A stretch of 64,000 nucleotides of DNA from the NCBI GenBank assembly GCA_036656795.1, contig JAVXHR010000008.1, positions 16,571 through 80,570 on the forward strand. Reading direction: 5' to 3'. Made by a program: the position numbers and the translations under genes. The notes beneath the pieces are model-generated. The model saw only the letters and a program-made list of their open reading frames with translations. It did no database searches and was not told the origin of the DNA. This DNA comes from CAUPWF01 sp036656795. Lineage in GTDB: Bacteria > Bacillota > Clostridia > Lachnospirales > Lachnospiraceae. Below, in pieces: positions 25,418 to 36,200 of this stretch (position 1 is its first letter; each line of letters begins with the position of its first letter).

Positions 25418-26611
25418 TTATTCGATAATGGTAGCAACCTTACCTGAACCAACCGTACGTCCACCTTCACGGATAGCAAAGCCTAAACCTTGTTCCATAG
25501 CGATTGGATGGATAAGTTCGATTGTCATCTCAATGTTATCTCCAGGCATACACATCTCTACACCCTCTGGTAAGTTACATACACCAGTTACGTCAGTTGT
25601 TCTGAAGTAGAATTGTGGTCTGTAGTTATTGAAGAAAGGAGTATGACGTCCACCTTCGTCTTTTGTTAATACATATACTTGTGCTGTATATTTTGTATGA
25701 CATGTTACAGAACCCGGTTTGATAAGAACTTGACCACGTTCGATTTCATCTCTTTGAACACCACGAAGAAGTGCACCAATATTATCACCTGCTTGAGCTT
25801 CATCAAGAAGTTTACGGAACATTTCGATTCCCGTTACAACTACTTTACGTGATTCTTCTTTGATACCAACGATTTCAATTTCATCAGATACATGAAGAGT
25901 ACCACGTTCAACTCTACCTGTAGCAACTGTACCACGACCTGTAATTGAGAATACATCCTCTACTGGCATTAAGAATGGTTGATCTGTAGCACGTTGTGGA
26001 TCTGGAATCCAGCTGTCAACTGCAGCCATAAGTTCCATGATCTTATCACCCCATTCACCTGAAGGATCTTCAAGTGCTTTAAGTGCTGAACCTTGAACAA
26101 TTGGAGTATCATCGCCTGGGAATTCATATTCATCTAATAATTCACGAATTTCCATCTCTACTAATTCTAATAATTCTTCATCATCTACCATATCACATTT
26201 ATTCATGAATACAACGATATAAGGAACACCAACCTGACGTGAAAGTAAGATATGCTCTTTTGTCTGAGCCATAACTCCATCAGTAGCTGCTACTACAAGG
26301 ATAGCACCATCCATTTGAGCAGCACCTGTAATCATGTTCTTAACGTAATCGGCATGTCCTGGACAGTCTACATGAGCATAATGACGATTATCTGTTTCAT
26401 ACTCAACGTGAGATGTAGAAATTGTGATTCCACGTTCTCTTTCTTCTGGAGCCTTGTCGATATTTGCAAAATCTACTGCAGCATTTCCTGAAACTCTTTC
26501 ACTAAGAGTCTTTGTGATTGCAGCTGTTAACGTAGTTTTACCATGGTCAACGTGACCAATAGTACCAATATTACAATGTGGTTTTGTTCTTTCAAATTTA
26601 GCTTTTGCCAT
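25418..26611 (-). CDS. tuf: Elongation factor Tu
   Basis: Translation GTPase that delivers aminoacyl-tRNA to the ribosome. 397 residues from MAKAKFERTKPH. The G motifs GHVDHGKTT, DCPGHADYV and NKCD are all intact, with the effector region ERERGITIS before the second. The ATG at 26611 with AAGGAGG is the standard start. The open frame extends 13 codons farther without a ribosome site. It is last in rpsL-rpsG-fusA-tuf. Confidence 0.98.
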   Translation of the reverse strand: MAKAKFERTKPHCNIGTIGHVDHGKTTLTAAITKTLSERVSGNAAVDFANIDKAPEERERGITISTSHVEYETDNRHYAHVDCPGHADYVKNMITGAAQMDGAILVVAATDGVMAQTKEHILLSRQVGVPYIVVFMNKCDMVDDEELLELVEMEIRELLDEYEFPGDDTPIVQGSALKALEDPSGEWGDKIMELMAAVDSWIPDPQRATDQPFLMPVEDVFSITGRGTVATGRVERGTLHVSDEIEIVGIKEESRKVVVTGIEMFRKLLDEAQAGDNIGALLRGVQRDEIERGQVLIKPGSVTCHTKYTAQVYVLTKDEGGRHTPFFNNYRPQFYFRTTDVTGVCNLPEGVEMCMPGDNIEMTIELIHPIAMEQGLGFAIREGGRTVGSGKVATIIE

Positions 26612-26748
26612 TTTGAATATCCTCCTTATTATATGGCCCTTTTTGGGCATTTTTTATTAGTTTCTAATTTGCTCGGTTACTGATAATTATATTTCAAATC
26701 TTCCAGTTTTTCAAGTCTTTTTATAATTTTTATAACAATATCAACATG

Positions 26749-28866
26749 TTATTCCGCTTTACCGGACAATACTTTTTCTTGAACTGATTTTGGTACTGGT
26801 TCATATTTTTCAAAGAACATAGAATAGTTACCACGTCCTTGAGTTTTTGAACGAAGATCTGTCGAATAGCCAAACATCTCTGACAACGGAACATATCCAC
26901 GTACAATCTTACCACCACCAAGATCATCCATACCTTCAATACGCCCACGGCGAGAGTTAATATCTCCAATAACATCTCCCATGTATTCTTCCGGCATTGT
27001 TACTTCTACTTTCATAATTGGTTCAAGAAGCGCTGGTGCTGCTTTCTTCATCGCATCTTTAAATGCTAAAGAACCCGCAATATGGAATGCCATCTCATTG
27101 GAATCGACTTCATGATAAGAACCATCATATACAGTCGCTTTAATACCAACTACTGGGAATCCACCAAGAGAACCTGCTTTTGTAGCTTCTTCAATACCTG
27201 CACCTACAGCCGGGATATATTCCTTCGGAATTGCTCCACCAACAACTTTAGATTCAAATACGAATAACTCTTCTCCATTGACGTCCATTGGTTCAAATCT
27301 AACTTTACAATGTCCGTATTGTCCACGTCCACCCGATTGTTTTGCATATTTACTATCCACATCAACAGCTTTTGTAAATGACTCTTTATATGCAACTTGA
27401 GGAGCACCTACATTAGCTTCTACCTTAAATTCACGAAGAAGTCTATCTACGATAATCTCAAGATGAAGCTCACCCATACCTGCGATAATTGTCTGACCTG
27501 TTTCCTGGTCTGTATGCGCGCGAAATGTTGGATCTTCTTCTGCAAGTTTTGCTAGAGATTCTCCTAATTTGCCTTGTGATGCTTTCGTCTTAGGTTCAAT
27601 AGCTAATTCAATAACCGGCTCTGGGAATTCCATGGATTCAAGAATAACCGGATGTTTTTCATCACAGATGGTATCTCCGGTTGTTGTAAGTTTAAACCCT
27701 ACTGCTGCTGCAATATCTCCCGAATATACTTTATCAAGTTCTTCTCGCTTGTTAGCATGCATCTGTAAGATACGACCAACACGCTCCTTTTTGCCCTTTG
27801 TTGCATTCAATATATAAGAACCGGCATTTACAGATCCTGAATAAACTCTGAAATATGCTAGTTTACCAACAAATGGGTCTGTCATAATCTTAAATGCTAA
27901 AGCTGAGAATGGTTCTTCATCTGAAGAATGTCTCACAACTTCATTTCCATCATCATCCACACCTTCAATCGGTGGAATATCAACTGGAGATGGCATATAT
28001 TCAATGACAGCATCTAATAATTTTTGAACGCCTCTGTTTCTGTAAGCAGTACCACAACATACAGGAATTGCTGTACATTCGCATGTTCCTTTTCTAAGAG
28101 CTGCTTTTAATGCATCATTGGAAGGTTCGTTCCCATCCAAATACTCCATCATTAAATCATCATCTAATTCACAGATTTTTTCAACCAACTCTGTATGATA
28201 TAACTCTGCATCATCTGCCATATCTTCTGGAATAGGTTCGATTGTAATATCATCACCTTTATCATCATGATAGATGTAAGCCTGCATCTCCATCAAGTCT
28301 ACAACTCCTTGGAAATCATCTTCTTTGCCAATTGGTAATTGAAGACAAATTGCATTTTTACCTAATCTTGATTTGATTTGTTCCACGGCACCATAGAAAT
28401 CTGCACCTAAGATATCCATCTTGTTGATGAATGCCATTCTCGGTACATTGTAAGTGTCTGCCTGACGCCATACATTCTCTGATTGTGGCTCTACACCACC
28501 CTTTGCACAGAATACACCAACTGCACCATCAAGTACACGTAGGGAACGTTCTACTTCAACGGTGAAGTCAACGTGACCTGGTGTGTCGATAATGTTGATA
28601 CGGTGTTCTAATGCTCCGTCTTTTGTTGCATTTTCTTTTTGTAATGTCCAGTGACAAGTAGTTGCAGCAGAAGTAATTGTAATACCTCTTTCTTGCTCTT
28701 GTTCCATCCAGTCCATTGTGGCATTACCTTCATGAGTATTACCAATCTTATAATTAACACCGGTATAGTATAAGATACGTTCTGTTAACGTAGTCTTACC
28801 AGCATCAATATGAGCCATGATACCGATATTTCTGGTTCTCTCTAATGGATATTCTCTTCCAGCCAA
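26749..28866 (-). CDS. fusA: Elongation factor G
   Basis: Translocation GTPase, 705 residues, normal length. G1 AHIDAGKTT, G2 RGITITSAAT, G3 DTPGHVDF and G4 NKMD are present, followed by the five-domain layout including the SGGRGQYGHCKVRF segment of domain IV. The start is TTG (28866), supported by AGGAGG eight bases upstream. It follows rpsG after 22 bases and precedes tuf. Confidence 0.98.
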   Translation of the reverse strand: MAGREYPLERTRNIGIMAHIDAGKTTLTERILYYTGVNYKIGNTHEGNATMDWMEQEQERGITITSAATTCHWTLQKENATKDGALEHRINIIDTPGHVDFTVEVERSLRVLDGAVGVFCAKGGVEPQSENVWRQADTYNVPRMAFINKMDILGADFYGAVEQIKSRLGKNAICLQLPIGKEDDFQGVVDLMEMQAYIYHDDKGDDITIEPIPEDMADDAELYHTELVEKICELDDDLMMEYLDGNEPSNDALKAALRKGTCECTAIPVCCGTAYRNRGVQKLLDAVIEYMPSPVDIPPIEGVDDDGNEVVRHSSDEEPFSALAFKIMTDPFVGKLAYFRVYSGSVNAGSYILNATKGKKERVGRILQMHANKREELDKVYSGDIAAAVGFKLTTTGDTICDEKHPVILESMEFPEPVIELAIEPKTKASQGKLGESLAKLAEEDPTFRAHTDQETGQTIIAGMGELHLEIIVDRLLREFKVEANVGAPQVAYKESFTKAVDVDSKYAKQSGGRGQYGHCKVRFEPMDVNGEELFVFESKVVGGAIPKEYIPAVGAGIEEATKAGSLGGFPVVGIKATVYDGSYHEVDSNEMAFHIAGSLAFKDAMKKAAPALLEPIMKVEVTMPEEYMGDVIGDINSRRGRIEGMDDLGGGKIVRGYVPLSEMFGYSTDLRSKTQGRGNYSMFFEKYEPVPKSVQEKVLSGKAE

Positions 28867-28888
28867 GATTTTTTCCTCCTATACTATA

Positions 28889-29359
28889 CTAGAAACGGTA
28901 GTGAGCAAATGCTTTATTTGCTTCTGCCATTTTGTGCATGTCTTCTTTCTTCTTTACAGATGCGCCGGTATTATTTGCTGCATCCATAAGCTCATTGCCT
29001 AATCTATCTTCCATTGTCTTTTCGCCTCTTTTGCGAGAATACAATGTAAGCCAGCGAAGTGCTAACGCCTGTCTTCTATCAGGTCTTACTTCGATAGGTA
29101 CTTGATATGTTGCCCCACCGATACGTCTTGCCTTAACTTCTAGAACTGGCATGATATTTGCCATAGCTTCCTCAAATACTTCGATAGCCGGCTTTTCTGT
29201 TTTCGTAGCAATCTTATCAAATGCTCCGTATACAATCTTTTGTGCTACACCTTTCTTACCATCTAACATGATGTTATTGATAAGTTTGGTAACCACTTTA
29301 TTGTTGTACATTGGATCCGCCAATACGTCTCTTTTTTGATTATGTCCTTTACGTGGCAC
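28889..29359 (-). CDS. rpsG: 30S ribosomal protein S7
   Basis: Primary 16S rRNA-binding protein that nucleates assembly of the 30S head, 156 residues, full length. It shows MPRKGHNQKRDVLADP at the N-terminus and GGATYQVPIEVRPDRRQALA in the core. The start is GTG (29359) after GGAGGG. It is separated from rpsL by about 200 bases in which I see no gene. Confidence 0.98.
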   Translation of the reverse strand: MPRKGHNQKRDVLADPMYNNKVVTKLINNIMLDGKKGVAQKIVYGAFDKIATKTEKPAIEVFEEAMANIMPVLEVKARRIGGATYQVPIEVRPDRRQALALRWLTLYSRKRGEKTMEDRLGNELMDAANNTGASVKKKEDMHKMAEANKAFAHYRF

Positions 29360-29559
29360 GGTTCTTCCCTCCTTAATTATAATTCCGAAATTTTCATTTC
29401 GTTCGAATTAATTCATCGGTACTCACACAGTCTAATGTATGTTTTCGTGCGGGACATAATGGATAAATCATCTATTATATATTAACCCGCAACCTACAGG
29501 AATCATAGTTCTGTTTGTGATACGATATTACTTTAGTTTCTTATACGCTTACTTATTTC

Positions 29560-29979
29560 TTACTTTGCGTCTTTTGGTCTTTTAGCACCATATTTTGAAC
29601 GTGCTTGTCTTCTCTTTGCAACACCTGCTGTATCAAGTGTTCCACGAACGATATGGTATCTTGTACCTGGTAAATCCTTTACTCTACCACCACGGATAAG
29701 AACAACACTATGTTCTTGAAGGTTATGACCTTCTCCTGGGATATAGCTAGTTACTTCAATACCGTTTGAAAGACGAACTCTGGCAATCTTTCTAAGTGCT
29801 GAGTTTGGTTTCTTAGGTGTAGCTGTTTTTACTGCTGTACATACACCTCTTTTGTGTGGTGCTGAAACATCAGTAGCTCTTTTGTGTAAAGAGTTGTAAC
29901 CTTTCTGAAGAGCTGGTGCCGTTGACTTTTTTGTAGAAGTTTGACGTCCTTTTCTTACTAACTGGTTAAATGTTGGCAT
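29560..29979 (-). CDS. rpsL: 30S ribosomal protein S12
   Basis: Decoding-centre protein, 139 residues. The KKPNSALRKIARVRL and GEGHNLQEHSVVLIRGG segments carry the normal Lys residues at the positions altered in streptomycin-resistant mutants. The ATG at 29979 follows AGGAGG with normal spacing. A GTG three codons upstream lies too close to that site. It is first gene of the str operon, with the promoter at 30076-30104. Confidence 0.98.
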   Translation of the reverse strand: MPTFNQLVRKGRQTSTKKSTAPALQKGYNSLHKRATDVSAPHKRGVCTAVKTATPKKPNSALRKIARVRLSNGIEVTSYIPGEGHNLQEHSVVLIRGGRVKDLPGTRYHIVRGTLDTAGVAKRRQARSKYGAKRPKDAK

Positions 29980-30075
29980 TCTTTTCACCTCCTATGGTTT
30001 CTGTTTGGTTGCTGTTAAACATTTCTGTCTAATAAGCGCACAAAAACAACAACGCATTTCTGTGCACGCTAAATC

Positions 30076-30104
30076 ATTTTATTACTATTCTTCTCTCATG
30101 TCAA
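30076..30104 (-). promoter_or_regulatory. Promoter of the str operon (rpsL-rpsG-fusA-tuf)
   Basis: On the minus strand TTGACA (30104-30099), 17-base spacer, TAAAAT (30081-30076), about 95 bases before rpsL. The leader holds an imperfect inverted repeat (about 30034-30070) that could be an autoregulatory site. Confidence 0.8.
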
Positions 30105-30129
30105 GCCTTATCCTGAAAACAAATATTTT

Positions 30130-30699
30130 TTACAATCCTAAGGTGTCTGAAATTGCGCACATCTCTTCTAATGCAATATCTACAAATTCCTCCAATGTCA
30201 TACCTGTAAACTCAATTGCTTCCATATAATCACGATTTGCACCTGATGCAAAACGCAATTCATTAAATCGTTTCAATACCGATTTTTTCTTCACACTGGC
30301 AAGTTTTTTATCTGGATAAATCTGAGCAACGGCTTTACAGAATCCACTCATTGGATCCGCTGCCAATACTGCATATTGAATTGTAGTCTTTGCTTTCACA
30401 CCACTTTTGGGATTGTGTGCACAGATTGCACCGAATAAAACCGGATCTTCTATTCCTTCTTTTTTTAATAATTCAACAGACGTTGGACCATGAACACTTA
30501 AATCATTTTTCCAATCACATTGTTCTTCATCTAAATCATGAAGCAATCCCACAACTCCCCAATACTCTTCTTCTCCCGGCGCCAACTTTTTAGCTAAACC
30601 TTTCATGATTGCCTCTACTGCATAAGAATGTTGAATATAGTTTTCTCCTTTCATATACTTTAATAGTATCTCATGTGCCTGTTCTCTGTTTATGCTCAT
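30130..30699 (-). CDS. HD-domain hydrolase-like protein
   Basis: Probable metal-dependent phosphohydrolase of 189 residues. The HD motif (HDLDEEQCDW near residue 57) and the downstream conserved His (ICAHNPKSG) fit small HDIG-type domains. Substrate is unknown. The ATG at 30699 overlaps the ribokinase stop by one base (TAATG) and AGGAGG precedes it, so the pair is translationally coupled. This hints at a nucleoside or sugar-phosphate role, but that is inference. Confidence 0.82.
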   Translation of the reverse strand: MSINREQAHEILLKYMKGENYIQHSYAVEAIMKGLAKKLAPGEEEYWGVVGLLHDLDEEQCDWKNDLSVHGPTSVELLKKEGIEDPVLFGAICAHNPKSGVKAKTTIQYAVLAADPMSGFCKAVAQIYPDKKLASVKKKSVLKRFNELRFASGANRDYMEAIEFTGMTLEEFVDIALEEMCAISDTLGL

Positions 30700-31610
30700 T
30701 ATCTTACCTCCTGATTTTGAAACATATATTTTATACATTCCTGAACTTCTTCTTTCGTTGGCATTCCTGTCTGGGCACCAAACTTTTCAATAGACAAGCT
30801 TGCCGCTACATTTGCATAATTCAGTGCCTCTTCTATTGTATCACCTTCTACCACGCGAACCGTAAAAGCGCCATTCAGAGTATCTCCTGCTCCTGTTGTA
30901 TCTACCACCTTTGTTTTACGTGCCGGAACCAGCAACAACTCTCCCGTTTTAAGACAAGTTGCAACGCCTTTGGCGCCCTGTGTAATTAATAATTTCTCAG
31001 GATATTTTTTTAACAGCTCTTCTGTAGTTAGTTCTTCTCCAAATAATATAACTGCCTCATGTTCATTGGGTGTTAGATACGTTACTTTCTCTATCGTTTC
31101 TTTTTTTAGTGCTCTTGCAGGTGCCGGATTCAACACCATCTTTACTTTATGTTCATAGCAGATTCCCACCACATATTCTATGGTTTCTAAGGGAATCTCA
31201 TGTTGTAGCACTACCATATCCGATTGTAACAACTCTTGCTTAATGGAATCTATATATGGGATATCAACCTTACTATTAGCACCGGACACAACAATAATTG
31301 TGTTATCATTCTCTCCCACGGTAATCAGCGCTACTCCTGTTGGTTCGTCTTCCACTACATGAATATGCTCCGTTTGAATGCCATGGGATTTTAAATTTTC
31401 AACCAGCGTCTCCCCCGCACCATCATTGCCAACACACCCGAACATCTCCACTTCTCCACCAAGTTTTGCCATAGCTACTGCCTGATTGGCACCTTTTCCA
31501 CCGGGAATATAGTGAAGCGTATCACCTAAGAGAGTTTCTCCTTTCAACGGGATTCTTTCCGCCGTAACGGTCATGTCCATATTAATACTTCCTACAACTG
31601 ATATCTTCAT
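30699..31610 (-). CDS. rbsK: Ribokinase
   Basis: PfkB-family kinase that phosphorylates D-ribose at O5, 303 residues. The N-terminal VGSINMDMTV, the GGKGANQAVAMAKLGG motif and the C-terminal catalytic TTGAGDTLNGAF are present. AGGAGA precedes the ATG. It is not beside a ribose transporter or regulator and is followed by a coupled HD-domain gene. The group match to ribokinase is good, but related sugar or nucleoside kinases are not excluded. Confidence 0.92.
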   Translation of the reverse strand: MKISVVGSINMDMTVTAERIPLKGETLLGDTLHYIPGGKGANQAVAMAKLGGEVEMFGCVGNDGAGETLVENLKSHGIQTEHIHVVEDEPTGVALITVGENDNTIIVVSGANSKVDIPYIDSIKQELLQSDMVVLQHEIPLETIEYVVGICYEHKVKMVLNPAPARALKKETIEKVTYLTPNEHEAVILFGEELTTEELLKKYPEKLLITQGAKGVATCLKTGELLLVPARKTKVVDTTGAGDTLNGAFTVRVVEGDTIEEALNYANVAASLSIEKFGAQTGMPTKEEVQECIKYMFQNQEVR

Positions 31611-31751
31611 ACACTTCTCCTTTTTGGGATTACTGTTTTTTATGCAATATTTTTGTGTTCACTATCTTCTATTATCGCATAAATTCTTTTGAATTTCATT
31701 ATTTTTTTATATTTTGCGGATCTTAACCGATGTTTTCACGTCTTTTTTGCA

Positions 31752-31792
31752 TGAAAAACCACCGCACTAACTTTTTACAGTTAATCCGGTGG
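31752..31792 (-). terminator. Terminator of the M24 peptidase gene
   Basis: Stem CCACCG/CGGTGG (31759-31764, 31787-31792) extended by ACTAAC/GTTAAT-like pairs, followed by TTTTT on the minus strand, 26 bases past the stop. Confidence 0.82.
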
Positions 31793-31817
31793 CCCTCTTT
31801 AGATATATATGTAATTT

Positions 31818-32903
31818 CTATGCTTCTGGAACAACAATAATATCTTTTGTATAATGATTCAATACTTCACAACCATCTTCTGTTGTGATTACAAGGTCTT
31901 CAATACGAACTCCGATACCTTCATCAGCAAGATAGATTCCCGGCTCTACAGAGAAACATTGTCCTGGTTTGATGATGTCTTCATTTACAGAAGATACATC
32001 TCCAAATTCATGATCTTCAAGACCACAAGAATGTCCTGTTCTATGTGTAAAGTATTTACCATATCCTTTTTCTTCGATATAATTTCTGCAAGCCAAATCT
32101 ACGTCCATCATTCTGTTGCCCGGCTTTGCAGCTGCAATACCACGTAAGTTAGCTTCTAATACGATATTATAAATCTCTTTTTGTCTTTCAGACACTTCAC
32201 CGATAAATACAGTTCTTGTCATATCTGAAGCATAATTATCTTTGAATCCACCAATATCAATTACAACACAATCTCCATGTTTTCCTTTTGAATTATCTGT
32301 GCAATGATGTGGATCAGCTGCATTTCTTTCATAAGCTGTAATTGGATCAAAAGAAACATCATCTACGCCTAATTCTTTGTAGATTTCACGAACTTTTGCA
32401 TCTAATTCCATCTCTGTAAGTCCTTTTGCTACCCATGGGATAACCTTGTCCATTGCTAAGTCATTCAATCTTGAAGATTCGCGTAATAGTGCCTTTTCTT
32501 CATCATCTTTAATCATTCTTACATAGTCAACAATCATAGAACCATTGACAAATTTACTTCCACCACCTAATTCTTGAAGTCTTAGCAAGAATTTTGATGG
32601 CCAAGTTTTATCGATACCCATTACTTTGTCATGGTCAACAAAATGGCTCATCATCTCAACACCATCTTGAATATCGTTGTACCATACAATTTCAACGCCT
32701 AGATCTTTATCTTGTGGAAACAATTCATTAATCATGATTTTATGATTCCCATTTTCATTAAGGTAAAGTGCTAATAGTCTTTCATTTGGATGAATCCAAG
32801 CTCCTGTCAAGTAAAAAACTGCTGTTGGGTCAGAGATAATCATCTGAGGAACCCCTTGTTCTTTCATTGCTTTTAATATACGTCCTACTTTATTTGCATC
32901 CAT
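31818..32903 (-). CDS. Xaa-Pro dipeptidase/aminopeptidase-type M24 peptidase
   Basis: Cytoplasmic metallopeptidase of 361 residues removing N-terminal residues before proline. A creatinase-like N-terminal domain (about 1-125) precedes the pita-bread catalytic domain, with metal ligands in IDIGGFKDNYASDMTRT, HRTGHSCGLEDHE and SVEPGIYL. The family length matches the short dipeptidase-type enzymes. It has its own promoter (32961-32989) and terminator. A second, longer M24 enzyme lies at 52871-54664. Confidence 0.9.
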   Translation of the reverse strand: MDANKVGRILKAMKEQGVPQMIISDPTAVFYLTGAWIHPNERLLALYLNENGNHKIMINELFPQDKDLGVEIVWYNDIQDGVEMMSHFVDHDKVMGIDKTWPSKFLLRLQELGGGSKFVNGSMIVDYVRMIKDDEEKALLRESSRLNDLAMDKVIPWVAKGLTEMELDAKVREIYKELGVDDVSFDPITAYERNAADPHHCTDNSKGKHGDCVVIDIGGFKDNYASDMTRTVFIGEVSERQKEIYNIVLEANLRGIAAAKPGNRMMDVDLACRNYIEEKGYGKYFTHRTGHSCGLEDHEFGDVSSVNEDIIKPGQCFSVEPGIYLADEGIGVRIEDLVITTEDGCEVLNHYTKDIIVVPEA

Positions 32904-32929
32904 GTTTCATATGCCTCCTCGCATTTTTT

Positions 32930-32950
32930 TGTTGGTATATTTGACCAACA
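32930..32950. promoter_or_regulatory. Inverted repeat in the M24 peptidase leader
   Basis: TGTTGGT/ACCAACA with a 7-base loop, between the promoter and the ribosome site. It could be an operator or a leader hairpin. It is not followed by a T run in either direction. Confidence 0.5.
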
Positions 32951-32960
32951 TGCCTATATA

Positions 32961-32989
32961 AGTGTATAATTTTTTAAGCATTATGTCAA
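32961..32989 (-). promoter_or_regulatory. Predicted promoter of the M24 peptidase gene
   Basis: On the minus strand TTGACA (32989-32984), 17-base spacer, TACACT (32966-32961). Confidence 0.75.
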
Positions 32990-33021
32990 TATCTTTTGCG
33001 TTGGATTTTTTGATTTTTAAG

Positions 33022-33189
33022 TTATTTTTTTTCGTTTTTTTTCGCATTACATTTTGTTTCACAATTATTGCAATTTCCACTGCATCCACAACCAAATCTT
33101 CCACTTTGATGTCTTTGAATCACTCGAATTATATTCCAGATCACAACCACAATTGCCAGCACTCCAATTACAATATCTATCCATTTCAA
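33022..33189 (-). CDS. FeoB-associated Cys-rich membrane protein
   Basis: A short gene of 55 codons starting at TTG (33189), with GGAGGAG seven bases upstream. The product has one N-terminal membrane helix (about residues 4-22, IDIVIGVLAIVVVIW) and a tail FGCGCSGNCNNCETKC with six Cys, the pattern of the FeoB-associated family that accompanies ferrous-iron transporters. No feoB or feoA is in this window, so it stands apart from its usual partner. It is a separate minus-strand gene between rpoC and the M24 peptidase. Function in the family is not established. It may bind iron. Confidence 0.82.
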   Translation of the reverse strand: MKWIDIVIGVLAIVVVIWNIIRVIQRHQSGRFGCGCSGNCNNCETKCNAKKNEKK

Positions 33190-33220
33190 TCTGCATCTCC
33201 TCCTATTTTTATAATTGAGA

Positions 33221-33253
33221 AAGAACCACTACATATATTATGCAATGGTTCTT
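33221..33253 (-). terminator. Hairpin after rpoC
   Basis: Stem AAGAACCA/TGGTTCTT (33221-33228, 33246-33253), starting 11 bases past the rpoC stop. The following tract is only moderately T-rich, so termination may be partial. Confidence 0.6.
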
Positions 33254-33263
33254 AAGAAACTCT

Positions 33264-36200
33264 TTATTCTGTAACTTCTAATATCTCTTCTGTTTCCACA
33301 ATCTCTTCTATGGTTATATCCATATCTGCAGTGGTTGTTTCTTCTACCGATTCTTTCATATCTTCCGGCTCTTTTACACTCTCAGATATCTCTGCCATGG
33401 CAACACCTGTATCTAACTTTACATCACGATACTTGCGCATACCTGTACCCGCTGGGATTAATTTACCAATGATTACATTCTCTTTCAATCCAATCAATGG
33501 GTCAACTTTTCCTTTAATTGCCGCTTCAGTCAGAACCTTGGTTGTCTCCTGGAATGATGCTGCGGATAAGAACGAATTGGTTGCCAAAGATGCTTTTGTA
33601 ATACCAAGCATCACTTGTTCCCCTGTTGCTAGTTCTTTTCCTTCTTCTTCCAATTTAGCATTAATATCGATAAAGTCTAGATTATCTATCATCGCACCTG
33701 GTAAGAATGCCGCATCGCCATTTTCTTCTACTCGTATCTTCTTAAGCATCTGACGTACAATTACTTCAATATGCTTATCATTAATCTCAACACCTTGCAG
33801 ACGATATACACGTTGTACTTCTTGAATCATGTAATCTTGCACTGCACGAACACCTTTAATCTTCAAGATATCGTGTGGATTGACGCTACCTTCTGTAAGT
33901 TCATCACCAGCTCCTAATTCCACACCGTCTTGAATCTTAATTCTAGAACCATAAGGAATTAAATATGCTTTGGACTCTCCTGTTTTTTCATTTGTTACAA
34001 TAATTTCACGTTTCTTCTTTGTATCATTAATAACAGCAGTTCCACCAAATTCCGTAATAATTGCAAGTCCTTTTGGCTTTCTTGCCTCAAAAAGTTCCTC
34101 AACACGAGGAAGACCCTGTGTAATATCATCTCCGGCAACACCACCTGTATGGAATGTACGCATGGTAAGTTGTGTTCCGGGTTCTCCGATAGATTGAGCC
34201 GCAATAATACCCACTGCTTCACCTACCTGTACCGGTTCTCCTGTAGCCATGTTGGATCCATAACATTTTGCGCAGACACCTACATGTGACTTGCAAGACA
34301 GAATCGTACGAATCTTAATCTCTGTCAATGGTTTTTTCTTTGCATTCACACCAGTAGTCATAATGGCTTCTGCACGTCTTGGGGTAATCATATGATTTGC
34401 CTTAATCAGCACATTGCCTTTTTTATCTTTAATTGTTTCGCAAGAATAACGTCCTGTAATACGTTCCTGCAATCCTTCAATCTCTTCATTTCCATCCATA
34501 AATGCTTTTACATACATTCCCGGAATCTCTTCTCCTACAGGAGTACAATCTACTTCACGGATAATCAAATCCTGAGATACATCTACCAAACGTCTTGTAA
34601 GGTATCCTGAATCCGCAGTACGAAGTGCTGTATCTGAAAGTCCTTTACGTGCACCATGGGCCGACATAAAGTACTCCAATACATCAAGTCCCTCACGGAA
34701 GTTAGATTTGATTGGCAACTCAATCGTACGTCCAGATGTATCCGCCATCAATCCACGCATACCGGCAAGCTGTTTAATCTGCTTGTCAGAACCACGGGCT
34801 CCTGAATCTGCCATCATAAAGATATTGTTATACTTATCAAGTCCCGATAATAACGCTTCTGTAAGTACATCATCTGTTGCTTTCCAAGTTTCCACAACTT
34901 CTTTATAACGTTCTTCTTCTGTAATAAGCCCACGTTTATAGTTTACAGATATCTTATCAACCGTATCTTGCGCTTGCGCAATCAGTTCAGGCTTCTGAGG
35001 TGGAACTGTCATGTCAGAGATAGATACTGTCATAGCTGCTTTGGTAGAATATTTATATCCGGTTGCCTTAATATCATCTAACACTTCTGCCGTTCTTGTT
35101 GCGCCATGTGTGTTAATCACTTTTTCAAGAATCTGTTTTGCCTGTTTTTTACCTACGTGGAAATCAACTTCCAGTAACAATTCATTACCTTCTACACTAC
35201 GGTCTACAAATCCTAGATCCTGTGGTATTATTTCATTGAAAATAAATCTCCCCAATGTAGATGATACCATTCCAGTCTTCTCTGTTCCGTCCATTAATGT
35301 CTTGGTTACACGTATTTTAATTGCAGAATGAAGTGTAATAACATCATTTTCATATGCAAGAATTGCTTCATTTAGATTTTTGAAGTATTTTCCTTCTCCT
35401 TTAACGCCCTGTCTTTCCTGTGTCAAATAATAGATACCAAGAACCATATCCTGTGACGGAACCGCAACCGGTCCACCATCGGATGGTTTTAATAAGTTGT
35501 TTGGTGACAATAAAAGGAATCGACATTCTGCCTGTGCTTCTACTGATAACGGAAGATGGACAGCCATCTGGTCACCATCAAAATCCGCATTGTATGCAGT
35601 ACATACAAGTGGGTGCAATTTAATTGCTTTACCTTCTACCAGAATTGGTTCAAATGCTTGGATTCCCAATCGATGGAGTGTGGGCGCACGGTTTAGCATA
35701 ACCGGATGCTCTTTGATAACATCTTCTAATACGTCCCATACTTCCGGTTGTAGACGTTCTACCATCTTCTTAGCATTTTTAATATTGTGAGCCGTTCCAT
35801 TTCCTACTAATTCTTTCATAACAAATGGCTTAAATAATTCAATTGCCATCTCTTTTGGAAGACCACATTGATATATCTTTAATTCCGGTCCTACTACGAT
35901 AACAGAACGTCCTGAATAATCCACACGTTTTCCGAGTAAATTCTGACGGAAACGTCCCGACTTTCCTTTTAGCATGTCAGATAAAGACTTCAGCGCACGA
36001 TTTCCCGGTCCTGTTACCGGACGTCCACGACGACCATTATCAATCAAAGCATCTACCGCTTCTTGTAACATTCTCTTCTCATTGCGCACAATAATGTCCG
36101 GAGCCCCTAATTCTAATAATCTCTTTAGACGATTGTTACGGTTTATAATTCTCCTGTATAAATCATTCAAATCAGAAGTAGCAAAACGTCCACCATCTAA

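Noticed and set aside
31661..31690. TTATCGCATAA upstream of rbsK as another copy of the Grd operator
   Set aside because: It lacks one base of the palindrome core and the outer TGT/ACA, so it is probably chance in AT-rich sequence.
32907..33104. Minus-strand 65-codon frame near the FeoB-associated gene
   Set aside because: It overlaps the better-supported 55-codon frame, lacks a ribosome site, and has no recognisable content.
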